A program made the position numbers and the translations under genes. A stretch of 64,000 nt of DNA from Marinobacterium_D sp050908845 (GTDB lineage: Bacteria; Pseudomonadota; Gammaproteobacteria; Pseudomonadales; Balneatricaceae), in contig NZ_CP194171.1 of NCBI RefSeq assembly GCF_050908845.1, forward strand, positions 4,216,001 to 4,280,000, read 5' to 3'. The notes below the pieces were generated by a model. That model saw only the letters and a program-made list of their open reading frames with translations, searched no databases and was not told where the DNA came from. This document shows, piece after piece, positions 1-7,620 of this stretch (its first letter is position 1; every line of letters starts with the position of its first letter).

Positions 1-377
1 CCGCGCTGGGTTTTCTTGTCCATACGTTTTTTCTGCGAACTGCGGCTGGGCTTGGTGGCGCGCCGTGCTTTCTGCACCTTGGCGACACTCTGAATCAGCT
101 CGCGCAGCCGCTCCAGAGCATCCAGCCGGTTCTTCTCCTGGGTACGGAACTGCTGCGCCTTGATCACGATGACACCGTCCTGGCTGATGCGGTTATCACT
201 CAGACTCAGCAGCCGCTCCTTGTAGAAGTCCGGCAGCGATGAAGCGCGGATATCGAAGCGCAGATGGATCGCACTGGACACCTTATTGACGTTCTGACCG
301 CCCGCACCCTGGGCGCGGATGGCGGTCAGCTCGATCTCATCGTCCGGTATCTGAACGCTGCGTGATATCTCCAGCAT
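1..377 (-). CDS. arfB: Alternative ribosome-rescue factor ArfB (partial, C-terminus outside window)
   Basis: This is a stand-alone class I release-factor catalytic domain of the ArfB/YaeJ type. It hydrolyses peptidyl-tRNA on ribosomes stalled without a stop codon. The GGQ motif is visible early (GAGGQNVNK, about residues 25-33), followed by the conserved SSAIHLRFD stretch. The visible C-terminus is very rich in Lys and Arg (KARRATKPSRSSQKK), which in this family is the tail that enters the empty mRNA channel. There is no codon-recognition domain, as expected for ArfB rather than RF1/RF2. The ATG at 377 overlaps the msrBA stop by one base (TGATG), so the two are probably translationally coupled. 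About 125 residues are visible; the family is about 140, so little is missing. Identification is firm from the GGQ context. Confidence 0.9.
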   Translation of the reverse strand, partial: MLEISRSVQIPDDEIELTAIRAQGAGGQNVNKVSSAIHLRFDIRASSLPDFYKERLLSLSDNRISQDGVIVIKAQQFRTQEKNRLDALERLRELIQSVAKVQKARRATKPSRSSQKKRMDKKTQR

Positions 378-1243
378 CAGAACCGCTTCTGATAGCTGTG
401 GCAGTAAGGGGTTTTACCGGTGCGCACGTAGTAGTCCTGGTGGAACTCTTCGGCACGCCAGAACTTTTGCATCGGCAGCACCCGGGTCACCACATCCAGC
501 CCCTTGTTTTCCAGCAGCCCGATCAGCTTGTCGCTGATGCCACGCTCCTTGTCATCATTAACAAAGATGGCAGAGGCGTACTGCGGACCGATATCCGGCC
601 CCTGGCCGTTGTCCTGGGTCGGATCGTGAATCTCGAAGAACAGTTTTGCCAGGGTTTCGAAGTCGGTCTGGGCAGAATCGTAAAGCACCTCCACCGTCTC
701 AAGGTGCCCGGTGGTTTTCGAACACACCTGCTCGTAGCTTGGGTTTTCCACATGCCCGCCCATATAGCCGGACACCACGGAAACCACGCCCGGAACCTGC
801 TGCAGCAGATGTTCCACGCCCCAGAAGCAGCCGCCGGCAAAATACGCCTTTTTCAGGTGACCACCCGCTTTGTCGGCCAGCTCTTCAGCGCTGATAAAAT
901 CCATGGAAATGGAGTTAACGCAGTGGCGCACGTTCTTGCGGGTGAGCATTTCACCTTCGAAAACGTGCCCGAGGTGCCCGTCGCAGTTGGCGCAGAGGAT
1001 CTCGGTCCGACGTCCGTCCGCATCCACCTCACGGCGAATCGCCCCCTCGATCTCGTCATCAAAGCTGGGCCAGCCGCAATGGGAGGGGAATTTGTCTTCC
1101 GAGCGGTAAAGCGGCGCACCACACTGTTTGCAGGTGTACACGCCGGTTTCGAAAAAGTCGTCATATTTGCCGGTAAAGGGCCGCTCTGTACCCTTGCGCA
1201 GAATCACGTACTGCTCTTCCGGTGTCAGCTGCTTGTAACTCAT
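377..1243 (-). CDS. msrBA: Bifunctional methionine sulfoxide reductase MsrB-MsrA fusion
   Basis: This 288-residue protein repairs both methionine sulfoxide stereoisomers. The MsrB domain comes first (about residues 1-130), with two zinc-type CxxC pairs (CKQC, CANC) and the catalytic Cys in RHCVNSISMDF. The MsrA domain follows (about 135-288), with its GCFWG catalytic motif. Most bacteria have two genes or the A-B order; here the order is B-A. No signal peptide is seen, so it acts in the cytoplasm. I start it at the ATG at 1243 because GAGGG lies five bases upstream; an in-frame TTG four codons earlier would overlap that site. The stop is shared with the arfB start. Both active-site cysteines are intact, so both activities are expected. 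Confidence 0.95.
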   Translation of the reverse strand: MSYKQLTPEEQYVILRKGTERPFTGKYDDFFETGVYTCKQCGAPLYRSEDKFPSHCGWPSFDDEIEGAIRREVDADGRRTEILCANCDGHLGHVFEGEMLTRKNVRHCVNSISMDFISAEELADKAGGHLKKAYFAGGCFWGVEHLLQQVPGVVSVVSGYMGGHVENPSYEQVCSKTTGHLETVEVLYDSAQTDFETLAKLFFEIHDPTQDNGQGPDIGPQYASAIFVNDDKERGISDKLIGLLENKGLDVVTRVLPMQKFWRAEEFHQDYYVRTGKTPYCHSYQKRF

Positions 1244-1347
1244 GTTCACCCTCAATCTCTGTCTGGTTGCCGGTCCGGCTGCTGCCGAACTGGCCGCTAA
1301 TCTGTTTATGGGTACGGATGCTGCCGAAAAAAGGATGAGTCGGCGCT

Positions 1348-2799
1348 TTAATCCCGGTCAATGCTCAGGCTACAGGGCTTGCGCCCGGTTTCAAGTCGGC
1401 ACGCCTCGGCACGTTCCGCCAGCTCGATGGCCCTGTTCATCGCTGATTCGCGGTACAGGGCACGCAACCTGGTCTCGATCTCGGCACCGACAAAACGCTG
1501 CGGTCTGGAAGGTATGAATGACTCGGACGCTTCCCGCTGCGTTACCCAGTCACGGGCCAGATCGAAGGCTTGGATAAAGCGTGGCTCACGTGGCAGAGCC
1601 TGGCGGAAATAAGCATCGCCAAAATAGGTAAAGTTGCTCTGCGCGCCACAGCCAAAGGAGCTTCGATCCGCCGCCGCTGCCGTGATCACCAGGGTTTCAG
1701 GGGACTTCAGGGCCTCGACAAACCCGCCGGAGTAGCAGCTTGAGACCAGCAGCACCCGCCAGCGGATACCGGCCTTGTCCAGCGCTTCGCGCAGCTGTAC
1801 CGGCCGCAGGTCATTGAGGCCGAGATCACCGAGTTGCAAAGAGAAGTGGTGGTCAGAACTGCCGTGGGAGGTCATGAACAGAAACAGCAGGTCTTCGTTC
1901 AGGTTCATCCGCTCAGCGAGCGCATCCAGCGCGCTCTGAAGATTATGCGCATTGGCCAGCGGGTATCGCTCCGTGGTGGCCGGGTTATTGGCCAGCACCA
2001 GCGAACGCCCCGCGGTACCGAAATGAGTGTCGAACTGCTCACGCACATATTCCACTTCGTTGAGGAACACATTTTCTTCACCGTAGCCGCCCAGCGCCAG
2101 CAGATAGAGTTCTGTCTTGCCGCTTTCACCCGGCGCAAGCGCCGACAGGGACTCGGCCAGCAACTGCGGCTGGGCGTAATAGATTTTTTCCACATTCAGC
2201 GCAGCCCGGGGGGCTCGCTCCTGCTCGGGATAGTCGGTGTACCAGAGCAGGATCTGCGGGAACACCCAGAAACTGGCCAGCAGGCCGAGTGGAAACAACC
2301 CGGCGGTTAGGGCAACGCGCAACCGGGCCAGCTGCCGGTTTGCCCCCAGCGCACGAGCCAGCACCAGCCACTGCCAGCCAAGAAACAGGCACAAGCCGGC
2401 CCAGTAATAACTGAACGGCAGCTCTAGCAGGGCAATAAGCCCGGTGCCCAGCTGCGCCCCCAGCAGCATGAAACACTCTGCCGCCGCCACAGCGATCAGC
2501 GTGCGCCCGAATACTCTCGCCCCGCCGCCGGCAAGCCGCGTAATAACCAGCAGTAGAAGCATCACCCCGAGGTTCAGTGCCGCCAGGTAGTTGGCGCCAT
2601 AGGGATTGAATACCCGAGGAGGATCAACCGCAGCAAAAGCCAGCACCACCTGAAGCAGGCCTAACAGCACCACCAGTGCGATCAGTTGACCAAGGCTGTA
2701 ATGGAAACGGGCTTTGCTGAGCGAGAACCCGAAGGCGAGGCGGAAACCACCACCCAGATTGGCGCCCAGCTTGTCGATTTCCCGCCGCTGCTCTGTCAT
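1348..2799 (-). CDS. Membrane-anchored C13 (legumain-like) cysteine peptidase
   Basis: A 483-residue protein with two parts. Residues about 35-185 hold roughly five hydrophobic segments, predicted to be an inner-membrane anchor. Residues about 205-430 look like a clan CD cysteine peptidase of the C13 family. His312 sits in FMTSHGSSDHHF and Cys355 in LLVSSCYSGGF, the usual His-Gly and Ser-Cys contexts of legumain- and caspase-like folds, each after a hydrophobic strand. A further stretch with YLLALGGYGEENVF marks the start of the fold. The substrate is unknown, and I cannot tell from sequence which side of the membrane the catalytic part faces. The ATG at 2799 has AGGTGG just upstream. It is monocistronic by spacing. 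The fold is well supported; proteolytic activity is an inference. Confidence 0.85.
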   Translation of the reverse strand: MTEQRREIDKLGANLGGGFRLAFGFSLSKARFHYSLGQLIALVVLLGLLQVVLAFAAVDPPRVFNPYGANYLAALNLGVMLLLLVITRLAGGGARVFGRTLIAVAAAECFMLLGAQLGTGLIALLELPFSYYWAGLCLFLGWQWLVLARALGANRQLARLRVALTAGLFPLGLLASFWVFPQILLWYTDYPEQERAPRAALNVEKIYYAQPQLLAESLSALAPGESGKTELYLLALGGYGEENVFLNEVEYVREQFDTHFGTAGRSLVLANNPATTERYPLANAHNLQSALDALAERMNLNEDLLFLFMTSHGSSDHHFSLQLGDLGLNDLRPVQLREALDKAGIRWRVLLVSSCYSGGFVEALKSPETLVITAAAADRSSFGCGAQSNFTYFGDAYFRQALPREPRFIQAFDLARDWVTQREASESFIPSRPQRFVGAEIETRLRALYRESAMNRAIELAERAEACRLETGRKPCSLSIDRD

Positions 2800-2939
2800 C
2801 TTCCACCTGTCGTTCGCACACCTCTGTCGATCATTTTTCAGTGTACCTGAATGTCGGCTATTCAGAGCCGGCGCCGGAATGAACTTTTGTCAGCACGCCC
2901 CTTCCGCCGCCAGGAAAACTCTGAAATACTCGAGGTTAT

Positions 2940-3090
2940 GACGATCACATCCGCACTTCGACGACAGGCTCACTCCACAAGGTTTCCCTTGGGATCTCGC
3001 CTGCCTGCCCGATAAGTGCTCCCCTGCCTGACTGAGTCAGGCCGAGGTTTTCGACAAAGGCCGCCGGTATCCCCGGCGGCCTTTGTCGTT
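2940..3090 (+). ncRNA. Possible small RNA or leader ending in two hairpins
   Basis: The 414-base gap between the C13 peptidase and the aminotransferase has no gene I can support. At 3027-3041 lies CCTGAC-TGA-GTCAGG, a six-base perfect inverted repeat. At 3052-3088 lies a much longer stem (CGACAAAGGCCGCC paired with GGCGGCCTTTGTCG) followed by a short TTT. Read on the plus strand this resembles a structured RNA with a terminator, but no plus-strand gene lies upstream to need one. It could be an sRNA, a premature terminator in the leader of the aminotransferase gene, or just a stable palindrome. Confidence 0.3.
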
Positions 3091-3091
3091 T
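3052..3091 (+). terminator. Strong hairpin upstream of the aminotransferase gene
   Basis: A roughly 15-base-pair GC-rich stem (CGACAAAGGCCGCC / GGCGGCCTTTGTCG) with a very short loop, followed by only three T residues. The stem is long enough to halt RNA polymerase, but the weak T tract makes termination uncertain. It lies about 120 bases before the aminotransferase start. Confidence 0.5.
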
Positions 3092-3213
3092 CCGGCTGAC
3101 TGAATCCAGCCACTTCACCGATATCTCTGACTACTCAACAACAGCTCACGAGCCCCGTCCTGTGCTGACCGGATGCGGCAGATCTCCGCTGTTGAAAAAC
3201 CTGAGGAAACAGC

Positions 3214-4389
3214 ATGAACAACGATTACAGCGCACTAATGCAGATAGCGCCCAGGCCGCAAATCACCTTTACCCGGGGTGCCGGCAGTTACCTGTTCGAC
3301 GAACAGAACAACGCCTGGCTCGACTTTGTCCAGGGCTGGGCCGTCAATACCCTGGGCCACAGCCCGGCAGTGATCAGCACCGCACTGGTTGAACAGAGCC
3401 GCCAACTGCTCAACCCCGGCCCCGCGTTTTATAACGGACCGGCGGTAAAGCTGGCCAACCGCCTGGCGGCACTCAGCGGCCTGGACCAGGTATTCTTCGC
3501 CAACAGCGGAGCAGAAGCCAACGAGGGCGCGATCAAGCTGGCCCGGAAATGGGGCGCCAAGCAGCGTAACGGCGCCTGGAAAATCATCACCTTTGAAAAC
3601 GGCTTTCACGGCCGGACCCTGGCCACCATGTCGGCCACCGGCAAACCCGCCTTCGAACCGCTGTTCAATCCCAAGGTGCCCGGTTTTACCAAAGTCCCCT
3701 ATGGCGACCTGGACGCGGTGGCCGGGGCCATCGACGCCGATACCGTGGCAATTATGCTGGAGCCGATACAGGGCGAAGCCGGGGTAGTACCGGCCAGCGA
3801 GACGTTTATGCAGGGGCTGAGAGCGCTGGCGGACCAGCACGGAATACTGTTGATGCTGGACGAGGTGCAGACCGGTATCGGCCGGACCGGTAGCCTGTTC
3901 CGCTTCCAGGCGCTGGGCATCGAGCCGGATGTAATGACCCTGGGCAAGGGGCTCGGCGGAGGTGTGCCGATCTCGGCCCTGCTGGCCAAAGAGCGGGTCT
4001 GCTGTTTTGAGCCCGGTGATCAGGGCGGCACCTTCAACGGTAATCCGCTGGTCTGCGCTGTGGCGCTGGCTGTACTGGAGCAGGTCACAAATGACAGGTT
4101 TATGGAGCAGATAAACCTGAGCAGCCGGGCACTCAGCGCGGTGCTGACCGACCTTGCGGCCAGATACGGCATGGGCAGAGTCAGGGGCGCCGGGCTTCTG
4201 CTGGCACTGGATACCGGCACTGTCAATGCGCCGGCACTGGTTAAGCATGCTTTTGATCTGGGCCTGTTGTTGAACGCGCCGCGGCCCAACAGCCTGAGGT
4301 TTATGCCGGCATTGAATGTGACCAGTGAGGAGATCATCGAGATGGGCAGGTTGCTGGAGCTGGCGATTCAGCGCACCCAATCAAAGTAG
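3214..4389 (+). CDS. Acetylornithine aminotransferase-family PLP enzyme (ArgD-like)
   Basis: A 391-residue class III (ornithine-type) aminotransferase. ArgD converts N-acetylglutamate semialdehyde plus glutamate to N-acetylornithine in arginine synthesis. Visible family features are the early FVQGWAVNTLGH, the substrate/PLP region FFANSGAEANEGAIKLAR, NGFHGRTLATMSATG, the cofactor Asp in LMLDEVQTGIGRTG, and the Schiff-base Lys in TLGKGLGGGVPISA. FNGNPLVCAVA closes the site. The ATG has a good TGAGGA upstream. It stands alone between a hairpin and a convergent operon, so context does not separate ArgD from the related AstC or GabT roles; length and motifs fit ArgD best. Its TAG stop lies inside a REP-like element. 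Confidence 0.85.
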   Translation: MNNDYSALMQIAPRPQITFTRGAGSYLFDEQNNAWLDFVQGWAVNTLGHSPAVISTALVEQSRQLLNPGPAFYNGPAVKLANRLAALSGLDQVFFANSGAEANEGAIKLARKWGAKQRNGAWKIITFENGFHGRTLATMSATGKPAFEPLFNPKVPGFTKVPYGDLDAVAGAIDADTVAIMLEPIQGEAGVVPASETFMQGLRALADQHGILLMLDEVQTGIGRTGSLFRFQALGIEPDVMTLGKGLGGGVPISALLAKERVCCFEPGDQGGTFNGNPLVCAVALAVLEQVTNDRFMEQINLSSRALSAVLTDLAARYGMGRVRGAGLLLALDTGTVNAPALVKHAFDLGLLLNAPRPNSLRFMPALNVTSEEIIEMGRLLELAIQRTQSK

Positions 4390-4410
4390 GAGCGACGACA
4401 CCGTCGCGAT
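4386..4410. repeat. REP-like palindromic element overlapping a stop codon
   Basis: The 25 bases open with GTAGGAGCGAC and close with GTCGCGAT around a short loop. The GTAGGAGCGA head and CGCGAT tail are the hallmark of Pseudomonas-type REP elements. The TAG of the aminotransferase gene (4387-4389) is part of the element. I found no second copy in the window by eye. Confidence 0.6.
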
Positions 4411-4483
4411 TGACCGCCGAGGTCGAAAATAACCACCATGCCACGGCCAATCTGCGCGGGGGCGCGCCTCATTCTATGCGAAA

Positions 4484-4518
4484 GCCCGACCCGCCAGAAT
4501 CCGGCGGGTCGGGCGCAG
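4484..4518 (-). terminator. Terminator of the sulfite dehydrogenase operon
   Basis: Inverted repeat GCCCGACCCGCC / GGCGGGTCGGGC, twelve base pairs with a seven-base loop. On the minus strand it is followed by CTTTCG, a short T run. It lies 36 bases beyond the cytochrome stop and between two convergent genes, so it may serve both strands. Confidence 0.7.
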
Positions 4519-4549
4519 GGGCAGAGCAACCTTCCCCTGACTTCCACGC

Positions 4550-4927
4550 TTATCCGGCCGTATCCTCCTTCGCGGCCTTGTAAGGATTTTCCGGCATCAT
4601 GGACGGCGGTAGCGGCGGCCTGCGGGCGCCCTCCTTGGGTCCATAATGCTTGGCGAGGTAATCGAGAATCGTATTCTCCATCTCCGGTGGCAGAGGCCAG
4701 AGTCCCTGGGTTTCCTGCATCCAGCGGATCAGGTACTCCCAGCGGTTACGGGAGCCGGCATTCTGCGTCACCAGCGCACCGGAGTGGCAGGCGGTACAGG
4801 TGGATTTCACCGTTTCCCAGCCATCGTCGATCACCAGCCCGCTATCCGGATCGGTTTCAGCCCAGGCTCCCAGAGGGAGCGTCAGCGCCAGCGGCAACAG
4901 CAGCCGGCGCATGCGTCGCGCTAACAT
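4550..4927 (-). CDS. sorB: Monohaem cytochrome c, likely SorB-type subunit of sulfite dehydrogenase
   Basis: A 125-residue protein with a clear Sec signal peptide (MLARRMRRLLLPLALTLPLG, then AWA cleavage) and a single haem-binding CTACH motif at about residues 43-47. In SorAB enzymes this subunit takes electrons from the molybdenum subunit and passes them to soluble cytochrome c. It starts 11 bases after the sorA stop, in the same operon. The C-terminal half has few cysteines or histidines but has Met residues (SMMPEN) that could supply the sixth haem ligand. GAGGGGG sits upstream of the ATG. The assignment rests mainly on pairing with sorA; as an isolated protein it would only be a small class I cytochrome c. 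Confidence 0.82.
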   Translation of the reverse strand: MLARRMRRLLLPLALTLPLGAWAETDPDSGLVIDDGWETVKSTCTACHSGALVTQNAGSRNRWEYLIRWMQETQGLWPLPPEMENTILDYLAKHYGPKEGARRPPLPPSMMPENPYKAAKEDTAG

Positions 4928-4938
4928 GGCACACCCCC

Positions 4939-6270
4939 TCAGACTATCTGCACCGCGATGCGGTGACAGGCGTTATTGAGATAGCCTTTCGGGTTCCATC
5001 CGGGAACGACCATCGGTTGCGAGCGACCTTCCGAATCTGTGGCCTTGGCCCAGATCTCATAATAGCCGATCTCGGGGAAATTGATCGCCGTACTCCAGCG
5101 CTGCCAGGCCAGCCGGTTGGCCGGTGCCTTCAGATCCGCTTCGATCCAGGTGGCTCCAAAGTCGATGGAGATATGCACCTTATCCACCGCCAGATCGCCG
5201 GCCCAGGCATGGCCACGCACCACCAGCGTCTCGCCCTTGGACTGGGTAAGCCCCGACTCGGGATAAGTGATCAGCGATTTCACCGGCATCGACTCGATGG
5301 TGACGAAATCGGACTTGGGCACGTCGGTACCCGGCGCCACCGGATTCTTCGGCACGCTGTATGACGGCGCTCCCATCTTGGTGCCGTCATGTTTCTGGTT
5401 GCGGATAACGATCCGCTGCAACCACTTGCCGGACACTGAACCCGGCCAGCCACCGCAGACAACGCGCAGCGGATAACCGTTGAGATACGGAATATCTTCG
5501 CCGTTCATCGCCCAGGCGATCAGCGACTCATCTTCCAGCGCCTTATGCATAGGTACGCCACGGGAGATCGGGGTGCGGCTGGGATCACCGCTGACGTGGG
5601 TATCGGCACCGTAGTAACCGATATAGACAGCGTCGTCCTTGATGCCGCAGGCTTCGAGCACATCGCGCAGCCGCACGCCGGTAAAGGTCGGACAGGCCAC
5701 GGCGCCGGTGGTCCACTGGTTACCACTGGCCGAAGGCACATACTCACTGCGGCCATTACCGCCACACTCGACCTGCAACTGGTAGGTGTGGTGTTCAAAC
5801 TTCTGCTTCAGCTCGGCGATGGTGAAGGTCATCGGGTTGGCGCAGGATTCACCGTCGATGCGCAGCTCCCAGGTGGCCGGATCGATATTCTCGATGGCCG
5901 GCGGAATACCGTTGTTGCGCACGAACATGCGGCTTCCCGGCGTAATATCATCATCAAGCAGATGAGGCGGGGTTTCGGCGTTGATTGGTCGGTCATTGAG
6001 GATGGTGAGACCATCCTTGCCCTCCAGCATGAAGGGGGTCTGGTCGTCGGCCAGGGCAACCGGGATCAGGCCACCCGGCATTTTATCGGCAAAGGGAATG
6101 GCTGCGGCACCGATCGCTGCCCCCATGGCGGCAAGCCCGCTTTTCTTGAGAAAACCGCGTCGCGATTCCGGGTCGACAACCCGCCCCCAGAGCAGGCGAT
6201 CCGCCTTTTCGGGGTCCTCAGAATAAAGCGCGTGCAGGCCGCGCGTCTCGTTCTCTTTGTTTTTGGACAT
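4939..6270 (-). CDS. sorA: Sulfite dehydrogenase/oxidase molybdopterin subunit (SorA-like)
   Basis: A 443-residue periplasmic molybdoenzyme that would oxidise sulfite to sulfate. A twin-arginine export motif (SRRGFLKKSG, Arg pair at 37-38) precedes a hydrophobic segment. The molybdenum-ligating Cys (about residue 169) lies in VECGGNGRSEY. Further oxidoreductase-fold signatures are GVRLRDVLEACG, GYPLRVVCGGWPG and KWLQRI. The C-terminal third (from about 310) matches the Ig-like Mo-cofactor dimerisation domain (VHISIDFGATW, then WSTAINFPEIGYYEIWAKATD). I chose the ATG at 6270 over an in-frame GTG just before it, because AGGAG is seven bases upstream of the ATG. The adjacent cytochrome c makes SorAB more likely than the quinone-linked SoeABC or a YedY/MsrP enzyme. 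Confidence 0.9.
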   Translation of the reverse strand: MSKNKENETRGLHALYSEDPEKADRLLWGRVVDPESRRGFLKKSGLAAMGAAIGAAAIPFADKMPGGLIPVALADDQTPFMLEGKDGLTILNDRPINAETPPHLLDDDITPGSRMFVRNNGIPPAIENIDPATWELRIDGESCANPMTFTIAELKQKFEHHTYQLQVECGGNGRSEYVPSASGNQWTTGAVACPTFTGVRLRDVLEACGIKDDAVYIGYYGADTHVSGDPSRTPISRGVPMHKALEDESLIAWAMNGEDIPYLNGYPLRVVCGGWPGSVSGKWLQRIVIRNQKHDGTKMGAPSYSVPKNPVAPGTDVPKSDFVTIESMPVKSLITYPESGLTQSKGETLVVRGHAWAGDLAVDKVHISIDFGATWIEADLKAPANRLAWQRWSTAINFPEIGYYEIWAKATDSEGRSQPMVVPGWNPKGYLNNACHRIAVQIV

Positions 6271-6283
6271 CACGCACTCTCCT

Positions 6284-6568
6284 AAGGGCCCGGTTCAGGA
6301 GTTCAGCGTAATCGGCAAGCGGCGGAGCTATTCATCTATGAATACCTGCGCCTGACCTTCACTGTTTACCGGGCATATTTTTATAGGTATTACCCTTCGG
6401 AGCTGGTCAGGGGAGTTATGTTTTAAATCAGGGCCTCCCGGGCCAACCAGCCGAAACCAACTCATTTCTATGAAATGTCAGTTTCAAGACTAGCAGCCAC
6501 TTTTAAATTCGTCTTTCCTTATATTAATTTATTCTAATGATTGTTGGATCTATAAACCCTGCTTTGGC
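6284..6568. other. AT-rich intergenic region with likely sorAB promoter
   Basis: This 285-base gap becomes AT-rich from about 6370 and most so at 6500-6550. It should hold the promoter for sorA (minus strand) and the 3' end of the transporter operon. I find no gene in it and no hairpin with a clean T tract. No activator site can be assigned with confidence. Confidence 0.4.
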
Positions 6569-6871
6569 TTATGCGCGGATATAAGCCCAGCCGCTGGCCT
6601 GCTGCCTCGCCAGGTACTGCACCGCAGCGGCAACCACACGCACGCCCTCGGGTTCTTCAAGCTGCTGGCCATCCAGGCTGTTACGGCAAAGAACCAGCAG
6701 CGGCAGAATCGTTTCGTCGCTTATCGTCACGGCACTGGCAGCCGCGGGGCCGTTGACGACGATCTCCACCTCGGCATCGTCTTCAAGCTTCAGCAGGTTA
6801 CGGGCATTGTTCTGTGCACGCTTCAGCGCCTCTGGGGTGGGCGCATGAATCATCAGTTTGATCGCCGCCAT
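6569..6871 (-). CDS. DsrE-like small protein at the end of a transporter operon
   Basis: A 100-residue protein with the pattern of the DsrE/DsrF-like fold: a first strand (AIKLMIHAPTPEALKRAQNNARNLLKL), a second (AEVEIVVNGPAAASAV) and a third (LLVLCRNSLDGQ) that carries its only Cys, in LVLCRNSL. In characterised members a Cys at this position carries sulfur in relay or oxidation pathways. There is no signal peptide. It lies 17 bases after the ATPase gene of the sulfonate-type importer and next to the sulfite dehydrogenase, so a role in handling the sulfur product is a reasonable inference but is not shown. The fold assignment is moderate; the operon placement is firm. Confidence 0.7.
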   Translation of the reverse strand: MAAIKLMIHAPTPEALKRAQNNARNLLKLEDDAEVEIVVNGPAAASAVTISDETILPLLVLCRNSLDGQQLEEPEGVRVVAAAVQYLARQQASGWAYIRA

Positions 6872-6888
6872 GGCTCTATCCTCAACAA

Positions 6889-7620
6889 TCAGATGGCTTG
6901 GGAGATTTCGTCCGCCAGATGCTGTAACTCTTCAGCGCCGCGTCCCCGCGGCCGGGGCAGTTCGATCCGACGGTCCAGAGCGATTTTAGCAGGCGAACCA
7001 GCGAGTACGATCACCCGGTCCGCCAGATAAACCGCCTCTTCGATATCGTGGGTGATAAACAGCACCGCCTTGCGGGTCTTGTCCCAAATACTCAGCAGCT
7101 GATCCTGCAGGTGACGGCGGGTGATCGCGTCCACCGCGCTGAACGGCTCATCCATCAGCAGCAGATGCGGATGTACTGCCAGTGCCCGCGCAATGCCGCC
7201 GCGCTGCACCTGCCCGCCGGAGAGTTGATGTGGCCAGCGGTCGGCAAACTCTTCCAGTCGCGTCAGTTTGAGCACCTCATCGACCCGTTCCCGTTTCTGC
7301 TCGGCAGTCAGTTTCAGGCCCTTGAGGCCGTAAGCCACGTTGGCGCGCAGCCGGCGCCAGGGCATCAGGCGGCCATCCTGAAACACGATGCCGCGACGGC
7401 GGCGGGTGTCGTTATGGGGCACGTTCAAGGTGATATTGCCACCGCTGGCATCGGCGAGACCCGCCACGCAGCGCAGCAGCGTGGACTTGCCCACACCGGA
7501 GCCGCCGACCACAGCGATGAACTCCCCCGGTTCCAGGCGCAGATTCAGTCCGCTGAAGACCGGCGACTCGCTGTTGCCGTAGTGGTAGCTGAGGTTCTCG
7601 ATATTCAGGATGGACGCCAT
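6889..7620 (-). CDS. ABC transporter ATPase, nitrate/sulfonate/taurine type (SsuB/TauB-like)
   Basis: A 243-residue ATPase that drives an importer. It has a Walker A (GGSGVGKST), a Q-loop region (RRGIVFQDGRLMPWRRL), a signature sequence (LSGGQVQRGGIARAL), a Walker B (LLLMDEPFSAVD) and a switch His (LFITHDIEEAV). The VFQDGRLMPW context is typical of the NrtD/SsuB/TauB branch. Its start overlaps the permease stop region by 16 bases, so the two are co-translated. The order binding protein, permease, ATPase, DsrE-like is a single minus-strand operon. The substrate is not set by the ATPase; the sulfur neighbours favour sulfonates or taurine over nitrate or bicarbonate. Confidence 0.9.
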   Translation of the reverse strand: MASILNIENLSYHYGNSESPVFSGLNLRLEPGEFIAVVGGSGVGKSTLLRCVAGLADASGGNITLNVPHNDTRRRRGIVFQDGRLMPWRRLRANVAYGLKGLKLTAEQKRERVDEVLKLTRLEEFADRWPHQLSGGQVQRGGIARALAVHPHLLLMDEPFSAVDAITRRHLQDQLLSIWDKTRKAVLFITHDIEEAVYLADRVIVLAGSPAKIALDRRIELPRPRGRGAEELQHLADEISQAI

